Shown: positions 1 to 8,889 of the stretch, piece after piece | Numbering within the stretch: the first letter of the stretch is position 1 | How the letters are laid out: every line of letters starts with the position of its first letter | Assembly: GCF_031202265.1 (NCBI RefSeq) | Contig: NZ_CP100604.1 | Coordinates: 5,748,501-5,812,500, forward strand | Source: Bradyrhizobium sp. Ash2021 | Lineage (GTDB): Bacteria > Pseudomonadota > Alphaproteobacteria > Rhizobiales > Xanthobacteraceae | Direction: 5' to 3' | Length of the DNA stretch: 64,000 bases | Notes under the pieces: generated by a model | What the model was told of the DNA's origin: nothing | Database searches by the model: none | The model's input: only the letters and a program-made list of their open reading frames with translations | Made by a program: the position numbers and the translations under genes

Positions 1-983
1 CGATCGATGCAGCGGATGCACTGATCGATTTCGAGACCGCCAAACCGGAGCCGAAGGGCCGCGACATCCGCGTCGCCGTGAAAGCGATCTCGGCCAACCC
101 GGTCGACTACAAGGTCCGCAAGCGCGCAGCACCGCCGGAGGGCGAGACCAAGATTTTGGGCTATGACGCCGCCGGGATCGTCGATGCCGTCGGCCCCGAC
201 GTCAGCCTCTTCAAGCCGGGCGACGAAGTGTTTTATGCCGGATCGATCCAGCGCCAGGGCACCAATTCGGAGTTTCATCTGGTCGACGAGCGCATCGTCG
301 GCAAGAAGCCGAAATCGCTGTCGTTTGCGCAGGCGGCAGCATTGCCGCTGACCTCGATCACCGCCTGGGAATTGCTGTTCGACCGCCTCGGCGCCGTGCC
401 GGGCAAGAGCGTGGACCCGCGCACGCTTTTGATCACCGGCGGCGCCGGCGGCGTCGGCTCGATCCTGATCCAGCTCGCGCGCCGCCTCACAGGGCTAACC
501 GTGGTCGCCACCGCGACACGTCCGGAATCGCAAAAATGGTGCCTCGATCTCGGCGCCCATGCCGTGATCGATCACGCGAAGCCAATGAAGGAGCAAATCG
601 AAAAACTGAAACTGCCGCCGGTCGGCCTGGTCGCCAGCCTCACCTACACCGACCAGCACTATAAGGGAATCGCCGACTTCATCGCGCCGCAGGGCAAGTT
701 CGGTCTTATCGACGATCCCCCGGAATTCAATGTCAGCGCCTTCAAGGGCAAGGCGGTCTCGATCCACTGGGAATCCATGTTCACGCGCTCCTCGTTCCAG
801 ACCGCAGACATGATCGGCCAGCACATGCTGCTGAACGACGTCGCCGACCTCATCGACAAGGGCGTGCTGCGCACCACGCTGGATCAGACGTTTGGCACGA
901 TCAACGCGGCGAACCTCAAGCGCGCGCATGCGCTGCTGGAGTCGGGAAAATCGCGCGGCAAAATCGTGCTGGAGGGGTGGTGA
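1..983 (+). CDS. Zinc-type alcohol dehydrogenase / NADPH:quinone reductase family protein (5' end outside window)
   Basis: This is a medium-chain dehydrogenase/reductase that probably reduces a quinone or enone with NADPH in the cytoplasm. The reading frame is open from base 3, and in-frame coding (ending in RDIRVAV before the GTG at 78) shows that the true start lies upstream of the window, so the GTG is not the start. A Rossmann motif GGAGGVGS sits about 146 residues into the visible part, preceded by the family signature region SFAQAAALPLTSITAWE. I see no four-cysteine structural zinc site, which fits the quinone-reductase side of the family. The gene ends at TGA 981-983, and the end of an insertion sequence begins only about 8 bp later. 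The exact substrate cannot be told. Confidence 0.85.
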   Translation, partial: IDAADALIDFETAKPEPKGRDIRVAVKAISANPVDYKVRKRAAPPEGETKILGYDAAGIVDAVGPDVSLFKPGDEVFYAGSIQRQGTNSEFHLVDERIVGKKPKSLSFAQAAALPLTSITAWELLFDRLGAVPGKSVDPRTLLITGGAGGVGSILIQLARRLTGLTVVATATRPESQKWCLDLGAHAVIDHAKPMKEQIEKLKLPPVGLVASLTYTDQHYKGIADFIAPQGKFGLIDDPPEFNVSAFKGKAVSIHWESMFTRSSFQTADMIGQHMLLNDVADLIDKGVLRTTLDQTFGTINAANLKRAHALLESGKSRGKIVLEGW

Positions 984-993
984 GCTTCTGCAA

Positions 994-1036
994 CCGACGA
1001 CATAGGTAACAGTTCAGCCCGACGACATAGGTAACA
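994..1036 (+). repeat. Left end of the IS: two direct copies of an 18-bp motif
   Basis: Bases 994-1011 and 1019-1036 are identical 18-mers containing ACATAGGTAACA, spaced 25 bp apart. They are likely transposase-binding sites. The inner copy overlaps the 3' end of the transposase gene. Confidence 0.8.
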
Positions 1037-2273
1037 CAATTCTCGTTTCGTTCAGGTCTGCTGTTTTTGTGGCTGTGGACCCTGTGGGCGATGCTCTTGC
1101 ATCGTCCACAAGTCCACAGGCCTGTTTGGGTTTTCGCAGGCGGTCGTCGCGGTGGGCGATCGTGCCGAGCACGATCGGGCCGTAGCAGACCGTCCATCCA
1201 GCGGCATCGTGTTCGCAGAGGCCGACCGGCTCGCCGATCAAGGCCCCGCTGATGTAGATCGTTTGGCCCTGCCATTTGATCTCGCCGTTATGACGCACCC
1301 GCCGCACTTCGCAGTCACCGTATTCCGGCTCGCGCAAGACGCCGTCGAAGCGGCGCGGCGAGGAGGTATAGTGATCGGCCGGCGTGTCATCGTCGAGCGA
1401 CTCGTGCGGACGCTGTTCGTTGTAGATGCGCTGGAAGTTCCGCAAGCGCTTGAGCTGCTCGCGCAGGCTGTGCGCCGGTGGACTGGCGGTGTCCTGCAAC
1501 AGCGTCAGATGCATCCGCTCGTGGCGGCCATTCTGCTGCGGTTTGCCGGGCGCAATCCGCTCCGGCAGCACGCCCGCCTTGATCACCTTGACCGACAGTT
1601 GCGAAAGCCCGCCGGCACCGCGCGACGCAAAGGGCGGACCGTTGTCGGAACGCAGCCGATGCGGCAGGCCGAACTCGCGGAAGGCGGCCTCCACGACCGG
1701 CCAGACGTGCGCGGTATCGGTACGCGTCATCGCCTGGCAGCGCAGCAGATACCGGCTATGGGCATCGGTCAGCGTCAGCGGTTCGCAGCATTTGCCGTCC
1801 CCCGTCATGAACCAGCCCTTGAAGTCGATGCACCACACCTCGTTGGCTGCCGTGCATTCCGCAAACGGTGCGCTCGAGGGCGGGCTGCGGCGGCGCAGCT
1901 TCCGCTTTACCGTCAATCCCTGGCGGTCGAACAAGGCTCCGATCGTGCTCGCCGCAGGCCATTCGAGCGCCGGCGCCCGACGTTCCAGAAAAGCCAGAAC
2001 CTTCCGGGGTCCCCAACTCGGATGCGCCCGCCGCACCGCAAGGCAGCGTTCGGCGATCTCCTCGCCAATCGCCTGGGGATGATGCAGCGGCGCACGTGGG
2101 CGGTCCCACAGACCCTCAACACCGGCTTCCTGATAACGCTCAAGCCACTTGTATCCGACCCTTCGGCTCACGCCGAACCGCCGGCATACCGCCGCAAACG
2201 ACTCCTCGTGCTCCTCCGCCGCAATCACAAAGCGCATCCGCTCGTCCACCGCACAGGTCTCCATCCAAACCAT
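1014..2273 (-). CDS. IS481-family DDE transposase
   Basis: This transposase cuts and joins the ends of the surrounding insertion sequence. Its N-terminus has a helix-turn-helix (AAVCRRFGVSRRVGYKW) and the core is an rve/RNase H fold. The acidic triad is visible in WCIDFKGW, RSDNGPPF and the QNGRHERMH region. At 419 residues it is full length, with no frameshift. I chose ATG 2273 because GGGAGG lies about 9 bp upstream; a TTG at 2279 is the only earlier alternative. The stop codon lies inside the left end of the IS. A 514-codon open frame on the opposite strand is a GC-rich shadow. Confidence 0.92.
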   Translation of the reverse strand: MVWMETCAVDERMRFVIAAEEHEESFAAVCRRFGVSRRVGYKWLERYQEAGVEGLWDRPRAPLHHPQAIGEEIAERCLAVRRAHPSWGPRKVLAFLERRAPALEWPAASTIGALFDRQGLTVKRKLRRRSPPSSAPFAECTAANEVWCIDFKGWFMTGDGKCCEPLTLTDAHSRYLLRCQAMTRTDTAHVWPVVEAAFREFGLPHRLRSDNGPPFASRGAGGLSQLSVKVIKAGVLPERIAPGKPQQNGRHERMHLTLLQDTASPPAHSLREQLKRLRNFQRIYNEQRPHESLDDDTPADHYTSSPRRFDGVLREPEYGDCEVRRVRHNGEIKWQGQTIYISGALIGEPVGLCEHDAAGWTVCYGPIVLGTIAHRDDRLRKPKQACGLVDDARASPTGSTATKTADLNETRIVLPMSSG

Positions 2274-2304
2274 CGGCAAGGCCCTCCCTGCCGATCACTT
2301 GACC

Positions 2305-2349
2305 TGTTACCCATGTCGCCGGTCTATTGTGTTACCTATGTAGCCGGTT
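2305..2349 (-). repeat. Right end of the IS: two copies of the 18-bp motif
   Basis: Bases 2305-2322 and 2330-2347, read on the minus strand, repeat the left-end motif with one to three substitutions and the same 25-bp offset. They sit just upstream of the transposase start, so transposase bound here could also affect its own promoter. That last point is inference. Confidence 0.75.
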
Positions 2350-2363
2350 TGGACCAGCTTTTA

Positions 2364-2495
2364 CCTCTCCCCGCTTGCGGGGAGAGGTCGGATCGCACTT
2401 GCGATCCGGGTGAGGGGGTACAGGTCTATCAATTAGCATCAGCATTCGCGGTGAGTCCCCCTCACCCCAACCCTCTCCCCGCAAGCGGGGAGAGG
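2364..2495. repeat. Composite palindromic dispersed repeat
   Basis: Two nearly identical 24-bp palindromes (2364-2387 and 2472-2495, core CTCCCCGC..GCGGGGAG) flank a smaller hairpin (GGATCGC..GCGATCC, about 2391-2408) and facing GGGTGAGGGGG / CCCCCTCACCC arms. Such elements are scattered through Bradyrhizobium genomes. The right arm overlaps the last codons of the DUF1330 gene. Confidence 0.8.
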
Positions 2496-2797
2496 GAGAA
2501 GTTCGCCGCCGCCACGCCCTCGACAAAAATCAAACGCCGCTCCAGCGCAGTTCGCCGGTGCTTCAGCGCCTCGGCGTATTCCGGCGAGGCGTACCATTCG
2601 TGCAGGCGTTCCATCGAGGGAAATTCGACGACGATGATGTTCTTCGGCGGCGGGCCACCTTCGGCCGCGTTCGCGGCGCCGCCGCGGACCAGATAGCGGC
2701 CGCCATATTGCGCGATCGATTTGGCGGCGATGGTGCGATAGGCCTCAAAGCCCGCGGCGTCCTTTACGTCGACTTCGGAAATCACATAGGCCGACAT
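2462..2797 (-). CDS. DUF1330 family protein with a repeat-derived C-terminus
   Basis: This is a small ferredoxin-like-fold protein of the DUF1330 group, whose function is unknown. Family features are the start MSAYVISEVDVKD, the central IIVVEFPSMERLHEWYASPEY and the end RRLIFVEG. The family normally stops soon after this; the last 14 residues (ANFSLSPLAGRGLG) are encoded by the right arm of the palindromic repeat, which seems to have replaced the original stop. ATG 2797 lies 9 bp after the SDR stop, so the two genes are probably one operon. Confidence 0.8.
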   Translation of the reverse strand: MSAYVISEVDVKDAAGFEAYRTIAAKSIAQYGGRYLVRGGAANAAEGGPPPKNIIVVEFPSMERLHEWYASPEYAEALKHRRTALERRLIFVEGVAAANFSLSPLAGRGLG

Positions 2798-2806
2798 CGC
2801 TTAACC

Positions 2807-3601
2807 TCACCCGATGGTCTGGACGATACCGCCTTCGGCGCGGAGCGCGGCGCCGTTGGTGGCTGAGGCTTGCTTCGAGGAGATGTAGACCACCATGTTG
2901 GCGATCTCTTCCACGCCGGCAAAGCGCTGCAGCAGCGAGGTCAGCCGGAACTGCTTTACGAACTGCGACGCCGCCTCTTCCACCGATTGGCCGTTTTGCT
3001 TTGCCAGATCCTTGACGAAGGTTTCAACGCCTTCCGACATCGTCGGTCCGGGCAATACCGAATTGACCGTGACCGCGGTGCCGCGGGTCATTTCCGCGAG
3101 CCCGCGCGAGACCGCGAGTTGCGCGGTCTTGGTCATGCCGTAGTGGATCATTTCCTGCGGGATGTTCAGCGCGGATTCGGAGGAGATGAAAACGATGCGG
3201 CCCCAATTGCGCTTGAGCATTTGAGGCAGATAGGCGCGCGCCAGCCGCACGCCGGACATTACATTGACATCGAAGAAGCGGCTCCAGTCCTCGTCGGGGA
3301 TGTCGAGAAAACCCTTCGGCTCGAAAATCCCGGCATTGTTGATGAGGATGTCAACCTGCGGCAGCGCTGCCACCAAGGCCGCGCATCCGGCTGCGGTCGA
3401 AACATCGGCGGCGATGCCGCGGACCTTGGCTCCGGCTACCGCCTTTGCAAGTCCCGCCGCCGCGGCATCGACCTTCGCTTGGGTCCGTCCGTTGACCACC
3501 ACGCTGGCGCCGGTCGCCGCAAGGCCTTTTGCAATCGCGTGACCGATGCCGGAGGTCGAGCCCGTCACCAGCGCGGTTTTTCCCGAAAGGTCGATATTCA
3601 T
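2807..3601 (-). CDS. SDR family NAD(P)-dependent oxidoreductase
   Basis: This is a classical short-chain dehydrogenase of 264 residues. It has the cofactor motif TGSTSGIG (residues 13-20), an NNAG motif, and a catalytic Ser plus YGMTK. The open frame runs further upstream to 3808 through the rplQ terminator, but ATG 3601 (MNIDLSGKTALVTG) gives the normal family N-terminus. It is followed after 9 bp by the DUF1330 gene. The substrate is unknown. Confidence 0.9.
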   Translation of the reverse strand: MNIDLSGKTALVTGSTSGIGHAIAKGLAATGASVVVNGRTQAKVDAAAAGLAKAVAGAKVRGIAADVSTAAGCAALVAALPQVDILINNAGIFEPKGFLDIPDEDWSRFFDVNVMSGVRLARAYLPQMLKRNWGRIVFISSESALNIPQEMIHYGMTKTAQLAVSRGLAEMTRGTAVTVNSVLPGPTMSEGVETFVKDLAKQNGQSVEEAASQFVKQFRLTSLLQRFAGVEEIANMVVYISSKQASATNGAALRAEGGIVQTIG

Positions 3602-3702
3602 GTGCCGTCTCCATCTGTGATGACGGAGATATCGGAAGCGCCACACGCGGCCGCAATTGCCCAGCCGGCATAGCTGGCACAATTCCAACGTCGTCCCGAA
3701 AC

Positions 3703-3732
3703 AAAAAAGCGGCGCCGGAGGCGCCGCTTTTG
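3703..3732 (-). terminator. Rho-independent terminator after rplQ
   Basis: A perfect 12-bp stem (3705-3716 with 3720-3731) has a GC-rich core and a 3-base loop. Read on the minus strand it ends in a run of T. It lies about 20 bp after the rplQ stop and closes the ribosomal supercluster. Confidence 0.88.
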
Positions 3733-3752
3733 AAAACCAATCCGAGAAAGGC

Positions 3753-4169
3753 TTACGCCGCTTCGGCGGACTTTTCCTGCACCGGACCGGAGTCGAGACC
3801 CTTGGCATCGACGTCGCGGTCGACGAATTCGATCACGGCCATCGGGGCGTTGTCGCCGTAGCGGAAGCCGGCCTTGATGATGCGGGTATAGCCGCCCTGG
3901 CGGTCCTTGTAGCGGGTCGCCAGTACGTCGAACAGCTTGCGGACCTGATCCTTGTCGCGCATCTCGGAGATCGCCTGGCGGCGCATCGAGAGGCCGCCCT
4001 TCTTGCCGAGCGTGACCAGCTTTTCCACGATCGGGCGCAATTCCTTGGCCTTCGGCAGCGTGGTGACGATCTGCTCGTGCTTGATCAGCGCCGCGCACAT
4101 GTTGGCGAACATCGCACGCCGATGCTCGGCGGTGCGGTTGAGCTTCCGATGAACCTTGCCGTGACGCAT
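3753..4169 (-). CDS. rplQ: 50S ribosomal protein L17
   Basis: L17 binds 23S rRNA near the exit tunnel. The sequence starts [20 protein letters not shown], the usual L17 signature, and 138 residues is normal for alphaproteobacteria. It is the last gene of the alpha-operon part of the cluster, after rpoA (115-bp gap), and is followed by a clear terminator. The C-terminal 25 residues are a variable acidic/alanine tail. Confidence 0.97.
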   Translation of the reverse strand: MRHGKVHRKLNRTAEHRRAMFANMCAALIKHEQIVTTLPKAKELRPIVEKLVTLGKKGGLSMRRQAISEMRDKDQVRKLFDVLATRYKDRQGGYTRIIKAGFRYGDNAPMAVIEFVDRDVDAKGLDSGPVQEKSAEAA

Positions 4170-4284
4170 TTTGTATTCCTCAATACTCGTTTCGTCGCGA
4201 CGGTTCGTCGGACAATCTGCTCAGGTGGGCCGCCTGCGTTCGCCCAGGGCAGTGGCCGGGATGGCCACCACATCTATCCTTCGA

Positions 4285-5316
4285 TCAATAATGATCTTCG
4301 AAACGCTTGGCCAACTCGTCGATATTCTCCGGCGGCCAGCCCGGCACTTCCATGCCGAGATGCAGACCCATCTGGGCCAGCACTTCCTTGATCTCGTTCA
4401 GCGACTTGCGGCCGAAGTTCGGGGTACGGAGCATTTCCGCTTCCGACTTCTGCACGAGGTCGCCGATATAGACGATGTTGTCGTTCTTCAGGCAGTTTGC
4501 CGAACGCACCGACAGTTCGAGTTCGTCGACCTTCTTGAGGAACGCCGGGTTGAACGCGAGATCGGGGATGATCTCCTGCGCCACTTCCTTGCGCGGCTCT
4601 TCGAAGTTCACGAACACGTTGAGCTGATCCTGCAGGATGCGGGCGGCGTAGGCCACCGCGTCTTCCGGCGTGATCGCGCCGTTGGTCTCGATCGTCATGG
4701 TCAGCTTGTCGTAGTCGAGGATCTGGCCCTCGCGGGTGTTCTCGACCTTGTAGGAGACCTTGCGGACCGGGGAGAACAGGCTGTCGACCGGGATCAGGCC
4801 GATCGGCGCGTCCTCGGGACGGTTACGCTCGGCGGCGACATAGCCCTTGCCGGAAGCGACGGTGAATTCCATGCGGATTTCCGCGCCCTCGTCGAGGGTG
4901 CAGATCTGTAGGTCGGGATTGAGCACCACGACATCGCCGACGGTCTGGATGTCGCCGGCGGTGACGGCGCCCGGGCCCTGCTTCTTCACGACCATGCGCT
5001 TGGGGCCTTCGCCCTGCATCTTGATCGCGATGTCCTTGATGTTGAGCACGATGTCGGTGACGTCCTCGCGAACGCCCGCGATCGAGGAGAACTCGTGCAG
5101 CACGCCGTCGATGTGCACCGACTGCACCGCAGCGCCCTGCAGCGAGGACAACAGTATGCGGCGCAGCGCGTTACCGAGCGTCTGGCCGAAGCCGCGCTCG
5201 AGCGGCTCGGCGACAACGGTCGCGAACCGGGTCGCGTCGGTGCCAGGCGTGATCTGCAACTTGTTCGGTCGAATAAGTTCTTGCCAATTTTTCTGGATCG
5301 TCACTGTGTCACCCAT
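4285..5316 (-). CDS. rpoA: DNA-directed RNA polymerase subunit alpha
   Basis: The alpha dimer nucleates RNA polymerase assembly, and its C-terminal domain contacts UP elements and activators. At 343 residues it has the N-terminal domain ([24 protein letters not shown]) and a C-terminal domain with [14 protein letters not shown]. The start used is ATG 5316 ([11 protein letters not shown]); a GTG at 5304 is an alternative. As is usual in alphaproteobacteria, rpsD is not beside it. Confidence 0.97.
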   Translation of the reverse strand: MGDTVTIQKNWQELIRPNKLQITPGTDATRFATVVAEPLERGFGQTLGNALRRILLSSLQGAAVQSVHIDGVLHEFSSIAGVREDVTDIVLNIKDIAIKMQGEGPKRMVVKKQGPGAVTAGDIQTVGDVVVLNPDLQICTLDEGAEIRMEFTVASGKGYVAAERNRPEDAPIGLIPVDSLFSPVRKVSYKVENTREGQILDYDKLTMTIETNGAITPEDAVAYAARILQDQLNVFVNFEEPRKEVAQEIIPDLAFNPAFLKKVDELELSVRSANCLKNDNIVYIGDLVQKSEAEMLRTPNFGRKSLNEIKEVLAQMGLHLGMEVPGWPPENIDELAKRFEDHY

Positions 5317-5432
5317 GGGCCAGTCATTTGGGCCGCTCGATGGCCCGCCACTGGCGTTGGAGATCGCGGATCAGTCCGCGCTTTACAAATTCCAAAAACA
5401 ATCGCAGGCGAAAAATCGCCCGCGATCGAATA

Positions 5433-5822
5433 TCAAACCCGCCGGCGCTTGCGCGGACGGCAGCCATTGTGCGGGATCGTGGTCACGTCGCGGATCGATG
5501 TGACGGTGAAGCCCGCCGCCTGCAGCGCGCGAAGCGCCGATTCACGGCCCGAACCGGGGCCGGCAACTTCCACTTCCAGCGTGCGCATGCCGTGTTCCTG
5601 CGCCTTCTTGGAAACGTCTTCGGCTGCGACCTGGGCCGCATACGGGGTCGACTTGCGCGAACCCTTGAAGCCCATCGTGCCGGCCGACGACCAGGCAATG
5701 GTGTTGCCCTGCGCGTCGGTGATGGTGATGGTCGTGTTGTTGAACGACGAATTCACGTGCGCGATGCCGGAGGCGATGTTCTTGCGTTCGCGGCGGCGTA
5801 CGCGGGTGGCTTCCTTGCCCAT
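5433..5822 (-). CDS. rpsK: 30S ribosomal protein S11
   Basis: S11 sits on the platform of the small subunit near the mRNA exit. The conserved segments [18 protein letters not shown] (here [18 protein letters not shown]) and [15 protein letters not shown], and the basic end CRPRKRRRV, are all present. Its 129 residues are standard. It lies between rpsM and rpoA, with a palindromic repeat in the gap to rpsM. Confidence 0.97.
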   Translation of the reverse strand: MGKEATRVRRRERKNIASGIAHVNSSFNNTTITITDAQGNTIAWSSAGTMGFKGSRKSTPYAAQVAAEDVSKKAQEHGMRTLEVEVAGPGSGRESALRALQAAGFTVTSIRDVTTIPHNGCRPRKRRRV

Positions 5823-5881
5823 TCCAAAACCTTTCCTGTGATCTCAAACGCCGCCGTAATGCCAGCGGCTACACCTAAAAC

Positions 5882-5948
5882 GCGAGTAGCGAATGGCGAG
5901 TAGCGAATAGCGAATAGAACTATTCGCCACTCCCTACTCGCTATTCGC
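5882..5948. repeat. Inverted repeat built from GCGAATAGCGAGTAG-type units
   Basis: The left arm (5882-5917) contains tandem variants of GCGAGTAGCGAAT; the right arm (5920-5948) is their approximate reverse complement, so the RNA can form a long hairpin. It lies in the 130-bp gap between rpsM and rpsK, inside the alpha operon. A partial relative is visible near 18487-18510, between rpsJ and tuf. Confidence 0.75.
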
Positions 5949-5952
5949 AAAA

Positions 5953-6321
5953 TTACTTCTTCTTGCCGGCGATCGACTTGGCCGGACCCTTGCGCGTGCG
6001 CGCATTGGTGTGGGTGCGCTGACCGCGCACCGGCAAGCCGCGGCGATGGCGCAGGCCGCGATAGCAGCCGAGGTCCATCAGACGCTTGATGTTGATGCCG
6101 ACCTCACGACGAAGATCGCCCTCGACCAGATAGTCGCGGTCGATCACTTCGCGGATCTGCAGCACTTCCTGGTCGCTGAGCTGGCTGACGCGGCGATCCT
6201 CGGGGATCTTCACCTTCTCGATGATCTCGGCCGCGTTCTTCTGGCCGATGCCATGGATGTACTGGAGCGCGATCAGGACGCGCTTGTTGGTTGGGATATT
6301 CACGCCGGCAATACGGGCCAC
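5953..6321 (-). CDS. rpsM: 30S ribosomal protein S13
   Basis: S13 lies in the head of the small subunit and contacts P-site tRNA and L5. The sequence starts [15 protein letters not shown] and ends with the conserved [15 protein letters not shown] and a basic tail. It has 122 residues and uses a GTG start at 6321, preceded by a GGAGAG ribosome-binding site. The next gene upstream is adk, after a gap of nearly 190 bp. Confidence 0.97.
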   Translation of the reverse strand: MARIAGVNIPTNKRVLIALQYIHGIGQKNAAEIIEKVKIPEDRRVSQLSDQEVLQIREVIDRDYLVEGDLRREVGINIKRLMDLGCYRGLRHRRGLPVRGQRTHTNARTRKGPAKSIAGKKK

Positions 6322-6508
6322 GGACTTCTCTCCTGTCGCCGGTCCCTCGCGGACCGGGCTTTAAGTTCTTGCTGTTCTCGGGCAGGTGTCCGCAAACGCG
6401 AACACGACGCCCGTCCCCTCAGATTCCTTGGGGCCCGGCATCGTCTGAAACTATCCGACTTGGATGCGGGGCTTATTAAAGGATTCAACTCGGTTTCGTC
6501 AACCGCTG

Positions 6509-7348
6509 CTATCGCTTAGCTCGCCTTTTCGTGACCTTTTTAGCCGGTTTCTTTGCCGCCTTTTTGGCCGCCTTCTTCACCGTCTTCTTGGCAGGCTTGG
6601 CGACCTTGGAGGGCTTTTTAGCCCCCTTGGAGGCCGGTTTCCCGGCCTTCCGGGCCTTTTTGGCGGTCTTTGCGGCTTTCCTGGCGGTTGCTCCGCCCCC
6701 AGTCTTGGCGGCGCCAGCGGCCCGCTTGGCCGGCGCCGCGGCCACCGGCTTGGGTTCCACAGCGCCGATCGCAGCGAGGATTCGGTTAATTTCCCGGGTC
6801 ACGTGTTCGATGGTCATCATACCATCGACGGTCAACAGCTTCCGCTTTTCGGAATAGTAGTGAATCAGCGGCTCGGTCAGGGCGCGGTATTGGGCGAGGC
6901 GCGTGGTCAGCACCTCCGGGGTGTCATCGATTCGCACTTCCTCGCCCCGCGCGCGCGTCTCCGCGGCCCGGGTTTCGACCCGCTCCAGCAGCGCGCTTTC
7001 GTTGACGCGAAGCTCGACCACCGCATCGAGTTTGAGATGCTTTTTCTTCAGGAGTTCGTCGAGCGCGGCTGCCTGCGGCACCGTGCGCGGAAAGCCGTCG
7101 AGGATGAACCCCCTCTTGGCGTCAGGCAGGTCGAGCCGGTCGGAAATGATCCCGACCACGACCTCGTCGGGCACCAGCCCGCCGCTGGACATGATTTCCT
7201 TGGCCTGCAAGCCGACGGGCGTACCCGCGGCAACCGCGGCGCGCAGCATTTCGCCGGTCGAGAGCTGGATGATGCCGTGCTTGTGGACAAGGCGCTGCGC
7301 CTGGGTCCCCTTGCCCGAGCCAGGCGGTCCCAACAGGATCAATCTCAT
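6509..7348 (-). CDS. adk: Adenylate kinase with a histone-H1-like basic tail
   Basis: This kinase converts ATP + AMP to 2 ADP in the cytoplasm. The core (about residues 1-195) has the P-loop GPPGSGKGT (7-15), the AMP-site DGFPRT (84-89) and a short LID without the four-cysteine zinc site. About 83 extra residues follow (about 197-279), made almost only of Lys, Ala, Pro and Arg in KPAKK- and KKAAKK-like units, resembling a histone H1 tail. Most adenylate kinases stop after the core. There is no stop or frameshift before the tail. It is downstream of secY, as in many bacteria. Confidence 0.95.
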   Translation of the reverse strand: MRLILLGPPGSGKGTQAQRLVHKHGIIQLSTGEMLRAAVAAGTPVGLQAKEIMSSGGLVPDEVVVGIISDRLDLPDAKRGFILDGFPRTVPQAAALDELLKKKHLKLDAVVELRVNESALLERVETRAAETRARGEEVRIDDTPEVLTTRLAQYRALTEPLIHYYSEKRKLLTVDGMMTIEHVTREINRILAAIGAVEPKPVAAAPAKRAAGAAKTGGGATARKAAKTAKKARKAGKPASKGAKKPSKVAKPAKKTVKKAAKKAAKKPAKKVTKRRAKR

Positions 7349-7414
7349 GACTACTCGCCCCCCGGCTTGGTGAGCGAATACCGCACACCCGTGTTTTGAG
7401 TTTCAGGCCGCCGT

Positions 7415-8746
7415 TCAGCGGCGGCGGCCCCTGAGCTTGGATTTCCTGATCAGCCCCTCATACTGATGGGCGAGCAGATAGCCCTGCACCTGCGCCACCG
7501 TATCCATCGTCACGCTGACGACGATCAACAGCGAGGTACCACCAAAGTAGAACGGCACCGAAGCGTAGGAAATCAGAATTTCGGGAATCAGACAGACGAT
7601 CGCGAGGTAGATCGCGCCGAGCACCGTGATGCGCGACAGCACGTAGTCGATATATTCGGCGGTGCGTTCGCCCGGACGGATGCCGGGGATGAAGCCGCCA
7701 TGTTTCTTCAGATTGTCCGCGGTCTCGGTCGGGTTGAACACGATCGCGGTGTAGAAGAACGCAAAGAACACGATCAGCGCCAGATAGAGAATCAGGAACA
7801 GCGGACGGCCGTGGCCGAGCTGGGTGGTGATCCACTGGAACCATTCCGGGCCCTTGCCGGCGTTGAAATTCGCCACCGTGGTTGGCAGCAGCAGCAGCGA
7901 GGACGCGAAGATCGGCGGGATCACGCCCGAAGTGTTGAGCTTGAGCGGCAGATGCGAGGACTGGCCCTCGAACATCTTGTTGCCGACCTGGCGCTTCGGA
8001 TACTGGATCAGAAGCCGGCGCTGCGCGCGCTCCATGAACACGATGAAGGCGATCACGGCGACCGCCATCACGATCACGACCAGGATCAGCCCGGTCGACA
8101 GCGCGCCCTGGCGGCCGAGTTCCAGCATGTTGGCGAGCGCCGACGGCAGCTCGGCGACGATTCCGGAGAGGATGATCAGCGAAATACCGTTGCCGATGCC
8201 GCGCGAGGTGATCTGCTCGCCGAGCCACATCAGGAACATGGTGCCGCCGGTCAGCGTGATCGCGGTCGAGAGACGGAAGAACAGGCCGGGATCGCTGACC
8301 ACATTACCGGCGCCCTCGAGGCCGACGGCGATGCCGTATGACTGGAATGCGGCGAGGATCACCGTCAGATAGCGGGTGTACTGGTTCAGCGTCTTGCGGC
8401 CGGCCTCGCCTTCCTTCTTCAGGGCCTCGAGCTGCGGCGAAACCGTGGTCAAAAGCTGGATGATGATGGAAGCCGAGATATACGGCATGATGTTCAAGGC
8501 GAAGATCGCCATGCGGTGGATGCCGCCGCCGGCGAACATGTTGAACATGCCGAGGATGCCGCCGGCCTGCGACTTGAACACCTGCTCCCAGATATTGGGG
8601 TCGATCCCGGGCAACGGGATATAGGTGCCGAGCCGATAAACAAGCAGCGCACCCAGTGTGAACCAGATGCGCTTCTTCAGTTCGTCGGCTTTGGCCAGAG
8701 CGCCGAAATTGAGGTTTGCCGCAAGTTGTTCTGCTGCTGAGACCAT
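7415..8746 (-). CDS. secY: Preprotein translocase subunit SecY
   Basis: SecY forms the protein-conducting channel of the inner membrane with SecE (encoded at 45.2 kb here) and SecG. Its 443 residues contain about ten hydrophobic segments. Typical features are the N-terminal KKRIWFTLGALLVYRLGTY-like helix, the plug-region GGGIHRM and the cytoplasmic-loop RPGERTAEYI. It lies after rplO, the conserved spc-operon position. Confidence 0.97.
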   Translation of the reverse strand: MVSAAEQLAANLNFGALAKADELKKRIWFTLGALLVYRLGTYIPLPGIDPNIWEQVFKSQAGGILGMFNMFAGGGIHRMAIFALNIMPYISASIIIQLLTTVSPQLEALKKEGEAGRKTLNQYTRYLTVILAAFQSYGIAVGLEGAGNVVSDPGLFFRLSTAITLTGGTMFLMWLGEQITSRGIGNGISLIILSGIVAELPSALANMLELGRQGALSTGLILVVIVMAVAVIAFIVFMERAQRRLLIQYPKRQVGNKMFEGQSSHLPLKLNTSGVIPPIFASSLLLLPTTVANFNAGKGPEWFQWITTQLGHGRPLFLILYLALIVFFAFFYTAIVFNPTETADNLKKHGGFIPGIRPGERTAEYIDYVLSRITVLGAIYLAIVCLIPEILISYASVPFYFGGTSLLIVVSVTMDTVAQVQGYLLAHQYEGLIRKSKLRGRRR

Positions 8747-8889
8747 GTCTTGGCTTTCTCCCGCCGCCCTCGCGCCGACGCCCCTGATGGGGCTATCGGC
8801 AGACGCCGGACATTATTTGGTGCTCGGCTACGATAAGTCCATCGTTCTGTACGCGGATTAGCCGCGGCCAGCGGGCGATGACGCAGATG

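Larger units (their letters stand above)
992..2349 (-). mobile_element. IS481-family insertion sequence, intact
   Basis: This is a complete element of about 1.36 kb carrying one transposase gene. Its ends are imperfect inverted repeats of about 20 bp: 992-1011 matches the reverse complement of 2330-2349 at 18 of 20 positions. Each end has a second, inner copy of the 18-bp core, at 1019-1036 and 2305-2322, both offset 25 bp from the outer copy. The left pair is an exact direct repeat. I could not identify a target-site duplication, so the outer limits could be off by a few bases. Confidence 0.85.

Noticed and set aside
2364..2495. Possible CRISPR array
   Set aside because: Only two palindromic copies with unlike spacing and no spacers; it is a dispersed repeat.
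1152..2696. Open frame of 514 codons opposite the transposase
   Set aside because: It runs through the IS end and a palindromic repeat, and its translation has no features.
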